Positions 1 to 5,613 of a DNA stretch of 10,620 nucleotides are shown here, piece by piece. Below the pieces are notes generated by a model. It was not told where the DNA came from, searched no databases, and saw only the letters and a list, made by a program, of their open reading frames with translations. This DNA comes from Candidatus Levybacteria bacterium RIFCSPLOWO2_12_FULL_37_14 (GTDB lineage Bacteria > Patescibacteriota > Microgenomatia > Levybacterales > UBA12049). The stretch lies in assembly GCA_001782645.1 (NCBI GenBank), contig MFPH01000068.1:2744-13363 (forward strand), in the 5' to 3' direction. The position numbers and the translations under genes were made by a program. Position 1 is the stretch's first letter. Each line of letters starts with the position of its first letter.

Positions 1-1151
1 TAGGTATTCCAATAAAAAATGGAATCATAGAGATAACAACGTTTAGAACAGAGCATGGCTACAGCGACAAACGAAGACCTGACAGCGTTAAGTGGGGAAA
101 GACAATCGAAGAAGACCTTGCGCGCCGCGATTTTACTATTAACGCAATTGCCTTAAGAATAACTACTAACGAACAACTACTAACTACTAACCTAATTGAT
201 CCTTATGAAGGACAAAAAGATATTGAAAATAAAATTATCCGGGCAGTTGGAAATCCAAAAGAAAGATTTAAAGAGGATGCGCTTAGACTCCTAAGAGCTG
301 TACGAATTGCAACTGAAATTTCTTTTACAATTGATGACGCTACCTGGAAAGAGATGGTCACTGATTCTCCGCTTATCAAACATGTTTCAGGAGAAAGAAT
401 TAGAATTGAGTTTTTAAGAATTTTAAGAAATGAACGGGTATATGAAGGAATTATGCTTTTAAAAGATTCTAATCTTCTCAATTATATTCTCCCCGAATTG
501 ATTATTGGAATTGGAATTTCTCAGACAAGACCGGGCCGTCATCATACTGACGATGTATTTACTCATAATGTTTTGTCTTTGAAATTTTGTCCGTCAACAG
601 ATCCTGTTGTAAGATTTTCAGCACTATTGCATGATGTAGGAAAACCAAAAGTGATGTCAAAAGATAAAGACAATTTGGTAATCTTTCATAATCATGAAGT
701 AGCCGGAGCAAAAATTGCAGCAGAAATTTGCGAAAGACTAAAGTTTTCTAAAATTGATAAGGACAGAGTCGTTAATTTAATTAGATGGCACATGTTTGGT
801 GTTAATGAAAATCAAACAGATAGCGCAATCAGAAGGTTTATTAGAAAAATTGGAGTTGGAAATGTTAAAGATATGCTGGACATCAGAATTGCCGACAGAC
901 TGGGAAGCGGCAGGCCGGCAGATAGCTGGAGACTAAAGCTTTTCAAAGAAAAAGTTGAAGAACAACTGAAACCGGCTAAATTTTCAATTAATGATCTTGC
1001 AATTGACGGAAACGACATAATGAGAGAACTTAAAATAAAACCGGGACCAAAAATCGGAGAGATTCTGCAAAAACTTTTTACTGAAGTCGACGAAAACCTC
1101 TCCAGAAACAACAAGGAATTCTTGCTAAAAAGAATAAAAGAATTAGCTTAA
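1..1151 (+). CDS. cca: CCA-adding tRNA nucleotidyltransferase with HD domain (5' end outside window)
   Basis: The reading frame is open from base 3 to the TAA at 1149-1151, giving 382 visible residues; the N-terminal catalytic GS/DxD part lies before the window. An internal ATG at 354 is not the real start, because strongly conserved sequence lies upstream of it. The class II nucleotidyltransferase motif RRDFTINA is at 123-146. It is followed by LIDPYEG and by the RFKEDALRLLRAVR block typical of the tRNA-binding head domain. A metal-dependent HD domain comes next, with HH near 543-548, the core LLHDVGKP at 624-647 and a later HNHE. The enzyme adds or repairs the 3' CCA of tRNAs in the cytoplasm. 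The HD part in related enzymes has phosphatase or phosphodiesterase activity; that activity is inferred here. A poly(A) polymerase is the alternative, since class II enzymes cannot be separated by motif alone. Confidence 0.92.
   Translation, partial: GIPIKNGIIEITTFRTEHGYSDKRRPDSVKWGKTIEEDLARRDFTINAIALRITTNEQLLTTNLIDPYEGQKDIENKIIRAVGNPKERFKEDALRLLRAVRIATEISFTIDDATWKEMVTDSPLIKHVSGERIRIEFLRILRNERVYEGIMLLKDSNLLNYILPELIIGIGISQTRPGRHHTDDVFTHNVLSLKFCPSTDPVVRFSALLHDVGKPKVMSKDKDNLVIFHNHEVAGAKIAAEICERLKFSKIDKDRVVNLIRWHMFGVNENQTDSAIRRFIRKIGVGNVKDMLDIRIADRLGSGRPADSWRLKLFKEKVEEQLKPAKFSINDLAIDGNDIMRELKIKPGPKIGEILQKLFTEVDENLSRNNKEFLLKRIKELA
161..191 (+). repeat. Short in-frame ACTACTAAC repeat inside cca
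   Basis: The ten-base unit AACTACTAAC occurs at 161-170, 175-184 and 182-191, the last two overlapping. It encodes a Thr/Asn/Leu-rich loop lying between the conserved NAIAL strand and the LIDPYEG motif. In most relatives this is a short turn, so the repeat looks like a small slippage-type expansion tolerated in a surface loop. Confidence 0.6.
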
Positions 1152-1213
1152 TCCATCAATATCCCCTCTCTCAACTAGGGAAAGGGTTGCATTGCTTCTC
1201 AATGGCTATCCAG

Positions 1214-1255
1214 TTGTAGAGGATGAAATTCTGTGATATGGTCATAGTATGACCA
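1214..1255 (+). promoter_or_regulatory. Possible promoter and inverted repeat at the start of the 90-residue ORF
   Basis: A weak -35 (TTGTAG, 1214-1219) and an extended -10 (TGA then TATGGT, 1237-1242) are separated by 17 bases. The ATG at 1249 follows the -10 by exactly 6 bases, so transcription would begin at or next to the start codon. A 7-base inverted repeat, TGGTCAT (1239-1245) and ATGACCA (1249-1255), overlaps the -10 and the start codon. No Shine-Dalgarno is visible. The -10 matches only 4 of 6 consensus bases, so this is tentative. Confidence 0.3.
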
Positions 1256-1521
1256 AAAAATCTTTTGTAGTTATTTTAATCTTAAGCGTAGTTGTATGGT
1301 ATTTATCTCGAATAGTTCAAGCGTTAATGGAGTTACTTATTTTAAAAACAGCATCAATATCCCCATATCCCACTTCAAACATCGAAACAGGTTACCCAAT
1401 TGCGCTTAATTTGAGTCAATCCAACACTAGTATTTACTTTTACTATATGGTTAATATCACCTTCTGGTTTTTGTTAATTTTGGGAGTTTGGAGAATAATT
1501 AAAAGACCTAAAAAACGATAA
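1249..1521 (+). CDS. Small two-segment membrane protein, function unknown
   Basis: This 90-residue ORF has two hydrophobic stretches, about residues 5-24 and 63-83. They are separated by a polar Ser/Thr/Asn-rich loop of about 35 residues. The N-terminus carries two lysines (TKK) and the C-terminus ends in a strongly basic KRPKKR tail, so by the positive-inside rule both ends should be cytoplasmic and the loop outside. I recognise no family or catalytic motif. The ATG at 1249 is the first in frame before the membrane segment and has no Shine-Dalgarno. The gene sits 97 bases after cca and ends one base from the stop of the convergent lipase gene. It could be a non-coding ORF, but the clean membrane topology and basic tail favour a real protein. 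Confidence 0.6.
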   Translation: MTKKSFVVILILSVVVWYLSRIVQALMELLILKTASISPYPTSNIETGYPIALNLSQSNTSIYFYYMVNITFWFLLILGVWRIIKRPKKR

Positions 1522-1522
1522 G

Positions 1523-4042
1523 TTACCTCTTGAATTTAAAATAAGCTATTGTTATTCCTCCAATAATTAAAAAAACTATAAATGGATAATTTTTCTTTTT
1601 CCCTGTATTCCTCAATATTTTGGAGTTGGTTTTTGTCCCAAGAACACTATTTTTTTCAGGAGTTGTAGATTTTTCTTGAGAAGTTGGAAAGAGTGTAAAA
1701 GAAATTGTAGGGGTTAGTGTTGGTTGCGGAGTAGGAGTTGGCGTAGGAGTTGAAGTTGGATTTGGACTTGTGTATGAATTTACTTCTTTATCGGTTGTTC
1801 CGTTCCCGTCTTCATCGACATACATGATTGGGTTCTGACCTGAAGAAGTATTAAATGTTAATTCGGCTTTGGTTGAAGTTGTAAGGGGCACATCATTGTA
1901 CAATATTTCCTGGGAAGCGTTTTCATTTTCAAATTTTCTAACTCTAAAATCAAAACTTCCCTGACCTGTTGCTGCAAACTTTATGTTGTAACTTCCGTTG
2001 TCGAGAATGAAAATAAATGCCGCATCGTCCAAAGTAGTATAGCTTGAGCCGGGAATATTTTCTTCGAAATTCCCATCACTTGTTGGACCCGTACGATTGC
2101 CTGAAGAATCATAAATACTCATATCAACAGGTGAATGTTTGGAAAATAACCATCCGCTTGACAAGGAGTAAGGTTTCTTGGAAACACCATCAGGCAAGTC
2201 TTCATTTTCTTCCAGAATATTTTTAATCAGATTTAGAGCAGAACCGCTTGCTACCAGACTACCATGATCTTGATTAGTATAAAAAACTTTATCATCCTCT
2301 CCAGTCTTACCGTAATCAACAAGCGAAGCACTGAAAAGCGGCACAGTCCCATCGCCATTAATATTAACCATATCCTTATGAATATACGGAATACCCAACA
2401 AGGAAATTCTTTTTTCCTCAATGATTTGTCCTAAAGTATTTCTGCCTGAACCCGCGATTAACGTGACATCAACGCCATTTGTATCAGACAATTTCTCGTC
2501 CAGAGAATGGAAAGCTTCACTGTAATTAAACAATGAAGCATTATGACCATAATTCTGAAGTGTTACTTTCATCTGGCTGTAATTTAATCCGCCCGAATTG
2601 GTTTTATATGGATAAGGGTGTCTGCCATCTTGATTAGAATAAAAATTAAAATATGATTGACTTGGGATTAACTGAAATACACTAATCATGTTTTTGACAA
2701 TATCATTTACTTCTGATGGTATTAAGCCGAAACAAATATCAAAATCTGCAAGCTTACTTAAAATACCTTGTTTAGTTAGGCATCCTCCGTATCTTAAATT
2801 TCTTAACGCATCCACTGATCCCAAATGCGGAGTTCCCAACGTAAATAGCTTTCTGACATTTGAGGCTTTTGAGGCATCGGCTATATAATTTCTTGCAACT
2901 AACCCTCCCATCGAATGGGCGACAATATCCACCTTTGAACTATCGGCCTGGCTTTTGATTTGCTGAATTGCTTCATCAAGAAAATTTTTAGTTCCGCTAA
3001 CATCTTTTCTCCAATCATATGGAAAAACAAACAAATCTTGGTTAAGTCTATATCCGCTTGAAGTAAAAAAATCTATTGTTCCTTGATAAGTATGGCTTAA
3101 CAAATTCCCTGTTATTCCTAAGTTTACTTCTGAAGTTATCCCGTCTGTTTTCATTCTCAAAACATCAAAATAATCATCTGCACCAAACGCTGCCGCCTCA
3201 TCTACATTTAACCAAACTTTTTCATTCTCGGGATAAAGATAACTGAATTTTCCTCCGTGCCCACTATCTTCATCCCAGACTTTCATTTCATTAACTTTTA
3301 ATTCCGAGCCGCCGATACCGGGAATTAGAATGAGGGGAGTTTTCGGAGTTGGTGTGGGAGCGGGAGTCAGGGTAGGAGTGGGAATTGGAGTTGAGGTAGG
3401 TGTAGGAGTGAACGTAGGGGTTGGCGTGGAAGTTGGCGTCGGAGTAGGAGTTATTGGCAAATCGTAATCAAAGGCTATTTCCAAATTATCAATATTTGCA
3501 GACCATGATTGGGAGGATGAATAATTAATTCTTAAAATAAAGTTGTTATTGTCAAAATTAGAAGAGGATAAGCAGGAAGAACTAACAGCCTGAGAACCAC
3601 CGTTCTGAATTACACTCGTAACAAAGGTTTGAGTATTAATTACCGAGCTGTTTAGCTGCCAAAGAGTCCAAAGATCTGAAGGAAACTGACAGTTGGCTGT
3701 ATAGGTTTGTCCCTGAGATAAACCAACGTAAAGAGAAGCAATTGCTTTTCCTGTCGCTCTTACTCTGATTTTGGTAATTGCCGCATCCGATGGTATTTCA
3801 AAATCAGAGTAATTACCAAAATCCCTGAAGTAGAGGTTTCCATAAGAAGAACCCGATGTCCTATCACAGGTATTCCCATCTGTTAAAGAACAGTTATTAA
3901 GGTTTGTATACGCTGTCGCCCCATCGGTTGTAACAATGCTTGCGCTTCGGAAAGAAGTGGTGGCGGCAAAAACAGGAGGAAGGAATAAAAAATAAGCAAG
4001 AAATAGGAACAAAAAAATAAAACTACGGGCAAGCAGCCTCAT
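1523..4042 (-). CDS. Secreted LCAT-type alpha/beta-hydrolase (lipase/acyltransferase) with Pro/Thr spacers and C-terminal anchor
   Basis: 839 residues. A signal peptide covers residues 1-26 (basic start, long hydrophobic core, VFA before the likely cut). Residues 27-194 form a Ser/Asn-rich, probably beta-sheet domain with four cysteines (51, 59, 118, 157) that I cannot assign. A Pro/Thr spacer follows (195-236). The hydrolase domain spans about 237-615: oxyanion-type PGIGG (241-245), YDWR (342-345), nucleophile Ser377 in AHSMGG, Asp564 in GDGTVP and His593 in QDHGS, which is a complete lipase triad in the expected order. A second beta-rich region (about 620-755) ends in a calcium-loop-like DEDGNGTTD (743-751). 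A second Pro/Thr spacer follows (759-790), then LRNTG (810-814), a hydrophobic helix (821-834) and a basic tail. The closest family by motif is LCAT/PGAP1-like lipases acting on lipid esters. The substrate is unknown. The protein is likely anchored to the cell surface. Start chosen because it directly precedes the signal peptide. Confidence 0.88.
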   Translation of the reverse strand: MRLLARSFIFLFLFLAYFLFLPPVFAATTSFRSASIVTTDGATAYTNLNNCSLTDGNTCDRTSGSSYGNLYFRDFGNYSDFEIPSDAAITKIRVRATGKAIASLYVGLSQGQTYTANCQFPSDLWTLWQLNSSVINTQTFVTSVIQNGGSQAVSSSCLSSSNFDNNNFILRINYSSSQSWSANIDNLEIAFDYDLPITPTPTPTSTPTPTFTPTPTSTPIPTPTLTPAPTPTPKTPLILIPGIGGSELKVNEMKVWDEDSGHGGKFSYLYPENEKVWLNVDEAAAFGADDYFDVLRMKTDGITSEVNLGITGNLLSHTYQGTIDFFTSSGYRLNQDLFVFPYDWRKDVSGTKNFLDEAIQQIKSQADSSKVDIVAHSMGGLVARNYIADASKASNVRKLFTLGTPHLGSVDALRNLRYGGCLTKQGILSKLADFDICFGLIPSEVNDIVKNMISVFQLIPSQSYFNFYSNQDGRHPYPYKTNSGGLNYSQMKVTLQNYGHNASLFNYSEAFHSLDEKLSDTNGVDVTLIAGSGRNTLGQIIEEKRISLLGIPYIHKDMVNINGDGTVPLFSASLVDYGKTGEDDKVFYTNQDHGSLVASGSALNLIKNILEENEDLPDGVSKKPYSLSSGWLFSKHSPVDMSIYDSSGNRTGPTSDGNFEENIPGSSYTTLDDAAFIFILDNGSYNIKFAATGQGSFDFRVRKFENENASQEILYNDVPLTTSTKAELTFNTSSGQNPIMYVDEDGNGTTDKEVNSYTSPNPTSTPTPTPTPQPTLTPTISFTLFPTSQEKSTTPEKNSVLGTKTNSKILRNTGKKKNYPFIVFLIIGGITIAYFKFKR
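1673..1768 (-). repeat. Pro/Thr spacer-coding repeat 2 (C-terminal)
   Basis: This degenerate short repeat encodes alternating Thr-Pro dipeptides (residues 759-790 of the lipase). Bases drift at third codon positions while the PT pattern is kept, so it is maintained at protein level as an extended linker between the C-terminal beta domain and the anchor. Confidence 0.75.
3335..3460 (-). repeat. Pro/Thr spacer-coding repeat 1
   Basis: A degenerate tandem repeat of six-base Thr-Pro units encodes residues 195-236 of the lipase. It links the N-terminal domain to the hydrolase domain. Such repeats are prone to length change by slippage and probably set the distance between domains outside the membrane. 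Confidence 0.8.
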
Positions 4043-4078
4043 TAATTAAAATGTAACCGAAAATCATCATCAACACAA
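4043..4078 (-). promoter_or_regulatory. Putative leaderless promoter of the lipase gene
   Basis: Read on the minus strand, TTGTGT (4078-4073) and TACATT (4055-4050) are separated by exactly 17 bases. The -10 lies 7 bases before the ATG at 4042, so the transcript would start at or beside the start codon. No Shine-Dalgarno is present in the AT-rich stretch before the ATG, which agrees with leaderless translation. Both hexamers are imperfect matches. Confidence 0.4.
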
Positions 4079-4087
4079 GAGTAACCC

Positions 4088-4118
4088 TTGCGAAAAGATA
4101 TAAAGTGTGTTTTAATAT
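4088..4118 (+). promoter_or_regulatory. Putative promoter of the metK riboswitch transcript
   Basis: TTGCGA (4088-4093) is followed after 17 bases by TTTAAT (4111-4116); an alternative -10 is TAATAT (4113-4118). Initiation would be near 4123, just before the riboswitch aptamer, which is where a promoter is expected. The stretch is AT-rich and other hexamers are possible. Confidence 0.4.
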
Positions 4119-4126
4119 AAAATAAT

Positions 4127-4243
4127 CATCGTGAGTGGTAGTTGAGAATGGGCTCAATAACTACCCAGCAACCGACTCTCAATAAAGAATGCGGTGCTAA
4201 ATCCCAGCCTGCTCCGCCGCAAGGCGAGCCGAGAGGAAAGATG
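4127..4243 (+). promoter_or_regulatory. SAM-I (S-box) riboswitch aptamer upstream of metK
   Basis: The core matches the S-box pattern. P1 can form between CATC (4127-4130) and GATG (4240-4243), followed by the GUGAG kink-turn-like strand. P2 pairs GGTAGTT (4137-4143) with AACTACC (4159-4165), with an inner GAG/CTC helix (4144-4146, 4153-4155). The P2 loop TGGG (4149-4152) can pair with CCCA (4203-4206), the expected pseudoknot. CAGCAACCG (4166-4174) leads into P3, which closes with CGGTGC (4192-4197) and is followed by the hallmark GGTGCTAAATCC run. P4 is CGCC-GCAA-GGCG (4215-4226) with flanking GCT/AGC pairs, then GAGAGGAAAGATG, close to the usual GGAAGAT. The gene downstream makes SAM, the ligand. 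P1 is only 4 clear base pairs, which is short. SAM binding should favour the terminator at 4270-4295 and reduce metK expression. Confidence 0.92.
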
Positions 4244-4245
4244 CG

Positions 4246-4261
4246 TCCCGCCATGGCGGGA
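4246..4261 (+). repeat. Perfect 16-base palindrome in the riboswitch expression platform
   Basis: TCCCGCCATGGCGGGA is fully self-complementary and GC-rich in an AT-rich setting. As RNA it can form a 6-base-pair stem with a CATG loop. It sits between the aptamer and the terminator. It may act as a spacer hairpin in the switch or be a copy of a dispersed palindrome; nothing in this window decides between them, as no second copy is present. Confidence 0.75.
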
Positions 4262-4269
4262 AAAAATTT

Positions 4270-4295
4270 AACCTCTCTACATTGAGAGGTTTTTT
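4270..4295 (+). terminator. Intrinsic terminator of the SAM riboswitch
   Basis: AACCTCTC (4270-4277) pairs perfectly with GAGAGGTT (4284-4291) across a 6-base loop, and a run of six T follows from 4290. The 5' arm CCTCTC (4272-4277) is equally complementary to GAGAGG at 4231-4236 at the end of the aptamer. That gives a mutually exclusive antiterminator in the SAM-free state. Read on the minus strand the hairpin is followed by AAATTTTTT, so it could stop transcription both ways. Confidence 0.88.
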
Positions 4296-4406
4296 GTGCA
4301 AATTAGTAAATTTATAAATAGCGCACAATCCTCCTAAAAGCGCTCTTCGAGCCGCGCTATGAATAGAGCATAAGGCGAGAAGTAGGCTTGGGAAGATAAT
4401 ATACAT
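4296..4406 (+). other. metK leader downstream of the terminator, with hairpin and possible internal promoter
   Basis: This 111-base stretch carries no ORF that I trust. TAGCGC (4319-4324) and GCGCTA (4354-4359) can pair around an inner GCTC-TTC-GAGC hairpin (4342-4352), or AGCGC (4339-4343) can pair with GCGCT (4354-4358). Just before metK, GATAAT (4395-4400) lies exactly 6 bases from the ATG, the spacing seen at other genes here, and may be a second promoter beyond the riboswitch. GGGAAG at 4390-4395 is a poor and distant ribosome binding site. Confidence 0.4.
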
Positions 4407-5555
4407 ATGAAAAGATATTTTACGTCCGAATCTGTAACCGAAGGGCATCCTGATAAAATTTGCGACCAAATTGCCGATGCGGTACTGGATGCAGTTTTAA
4501 CAGACGATCCAAATTCCGCTTGCTGCTGTGAAGTATTTACCACTACCGGTCTTGTTCTGGTAGGAGGAGAAATTACTACCAAAACCTACGTTGATGTTCA
4601 ATCAATAGTCCGCAATGTTCTGAGAGATATTGGATACACCAATGCGGATTACGGAATTGATTATAAATCCTGCGCTGTTGTAAATGTTATCCACGAACAA
4701 AGCAAAGATATTGCCCAGGGAGAGAATCCCAAAAAAGCAATTCATAAAGCTCAGGGCGCAGGCGATCAGGGAATGATGGTAGGCTTTGCATGTCGAGAAA
4801 CGCCGGAGTTAATGCCTCTTCCCATTATGCTTGCCCACAAAATGGCCAGGCGCTTGGCGGAAGTACGGAAAAAGAAAATAATCCCCTATCTTAGGCCTGA
4901 TGGCAAAACTCAAGTTACAGTTGAATATGAAGACGACAAACCGGTTGGCATTGAAACCGTTGTCGTCGCCGCACAACACGATGATGGAATTTCCTATAAG
5001 AAAATCCGCGCAGACATTATTAAGTACGTTATAAAACCCATCTGCGGCAAGCTGTTAAACAATAAGGCAAAGATTTACATTAACGAAACCGGTAAATTTG
5101 TTACCGGCGGACCTCAGGGTGATACCGGAGTAACCGGACGCAAAATAATCGTTGATACCTATGGAGGAATGGCGCGTCATGGCGGCGGAGCATTTAGCGG
5201 TAAAGTTCCGAATAAGCAAGATAGAAGTGGCGCTTATATGGCGCGCTATATTGCTAAAAATGTTGTGGCAGCAAAACTGGCAGACAAATGCGAACTGCAA
5301 TTAGCTTATGCCATAGGCTATCCCCAACCTGTTTCAATACACGTTACTACCTTTGGTACAGGAAAAATTGATGATGAGCAAATTGAAAAAGCGATCCGCG
5401 CAGTTTTCGATATGAGTCCTGCGGGAATTATTAAGACTCTTGATCTGAAACGCCCAATTTACCGCCAAACCGCCGCCTACGGACATTTCGGCCGCCCGGA
5501 ATTCCCTTGGGAAAAAACCGACAGAGTCGAAGCATTAAAAAAATTCCTCAAATAA
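4407..5555 (+). CDS. metK: S-adenosylmethionine synthetase
   Basis: 382 residues, normal length for bacterial methionine adenosyltransferase. It makes SAM from methionine and ATP, with release of phosphate and pyrophosphate, in the cytoplasm, and works as a tetramer in known cases. Visible motifs: SESVTEGHPDK at the N-terminus (His14, Asp16, Lys17), Glu42, GAGDQG (117-122, Asp120), Lys167, GRKIIVDTYGG (244-254, with Arg245 and Lys246) and the phosphate loop GGGAFSGK (259-266). By alignment with the E. coli enzyme from memory, all the catalytic residues are kept (Lys266, Lys270, Asp272), but the Asp right after the loop lysine is Val267. The C-terminus has TAAYGHFGR and FPWEKTD as usual. The ATG at 4407 fits the family N-terminus. 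The gene is preceded by a SAM-I riboswitch, so it is very probably feedback-regulated by its product. Confidence 0.98.
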   Translation: MKRYFTSESVTEGHPDKICDQIADAVLDAVLTDDPNSACCCEVFTTTGLVLVGGEITTKTYVDVQSIVRNVLRDIGYTNADYGIDYKSCAVVNVIHEQSKDIAQGENPKKAIHKAQGAGDQGMMVGFACRETPELMPLPIMLAHKMARRLAEVRKKKIIPYLRPDGKTQVTVEYEDDKPVGIETVVVAAQHDDGISYKKIRADIIKYVIKPICGKLLNNKAKIYINETGKFVTGGPQGDTGVTGRKIIVDTYGGMARHGGGAFSGKVPNKQDRSGAYMARYIAKNVVAAKLADKCELQLAYAIGYPQPVSIHVTTFGTGKIDDEQIEKAIRAVFDMSPAGIIKTLDLKRPIYRQTAAYGHFGRPEFPWEKTDRVEALKKFLK

Positions 5556-5580
5556 TTCTTGCGATTATTGGATACGCCTT

Positions 5581-5602
5581 TGATATAATGTTTTTAAAAG
5601 GA
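5581..5602 (+). promoter_or_regulatory. Promoter and ribosome binding site of the M23 peptidase gene
   Basis: An extended -10 with a perfect consensus, TGA then TATAAT (5584-5589), lies between metK and the next gene. Initiation near 5596 gives a leader of about 18 bases carrying AAAGGA (5597-5602), a Shine-Dalgarno-like site 11 bases from the ATG. A TTGCGA at 5559-5564 would be a -35 with a long 19-base spacer. The gene can thus be transcribed independently of metK and its riboswitch. Confidence 0.5.
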
Positions 5603-5613
5603 AATTAGGTGTT

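Noticed and set aside
203..481. 92-residue minus-strand ORF inside cca
   Set aside because: It lies opposite strongly conserved cca codons and shows no recognisable motif; it is an antisense shadow.
1152..1248. CCCCTCTCTC and GGGAAAGGG near 1162-1186 as a terminator for cca
   Set aside because: The arms do not pair well once written as complements and no T-run follows.
2044..2888. Short plus-strand ORFs within the lipase gene
   Set aside because: They lie opposite the conserved hydrolase and C-terminal domains, whose motifs support the minus-strand reading.
3335..3460. Repeat array resembling a CRISPR or satellite
   Set aside because: The units are about six bases, have no spacers and encode a Thr-Pro linker in frame.
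4296..4406. A tRNA or other small RNA gene in the metK leader
   Set aside because: No cloverleaf, T-loop consensus or CCA end could be found; only simple hairpins are present.
4197..4582. Minus-strand ORFs of 82-90 residues over the riboswitch and metK start
   Set aside because: They overlap the structured riboswitch and conserved metK codons, and have no family features.
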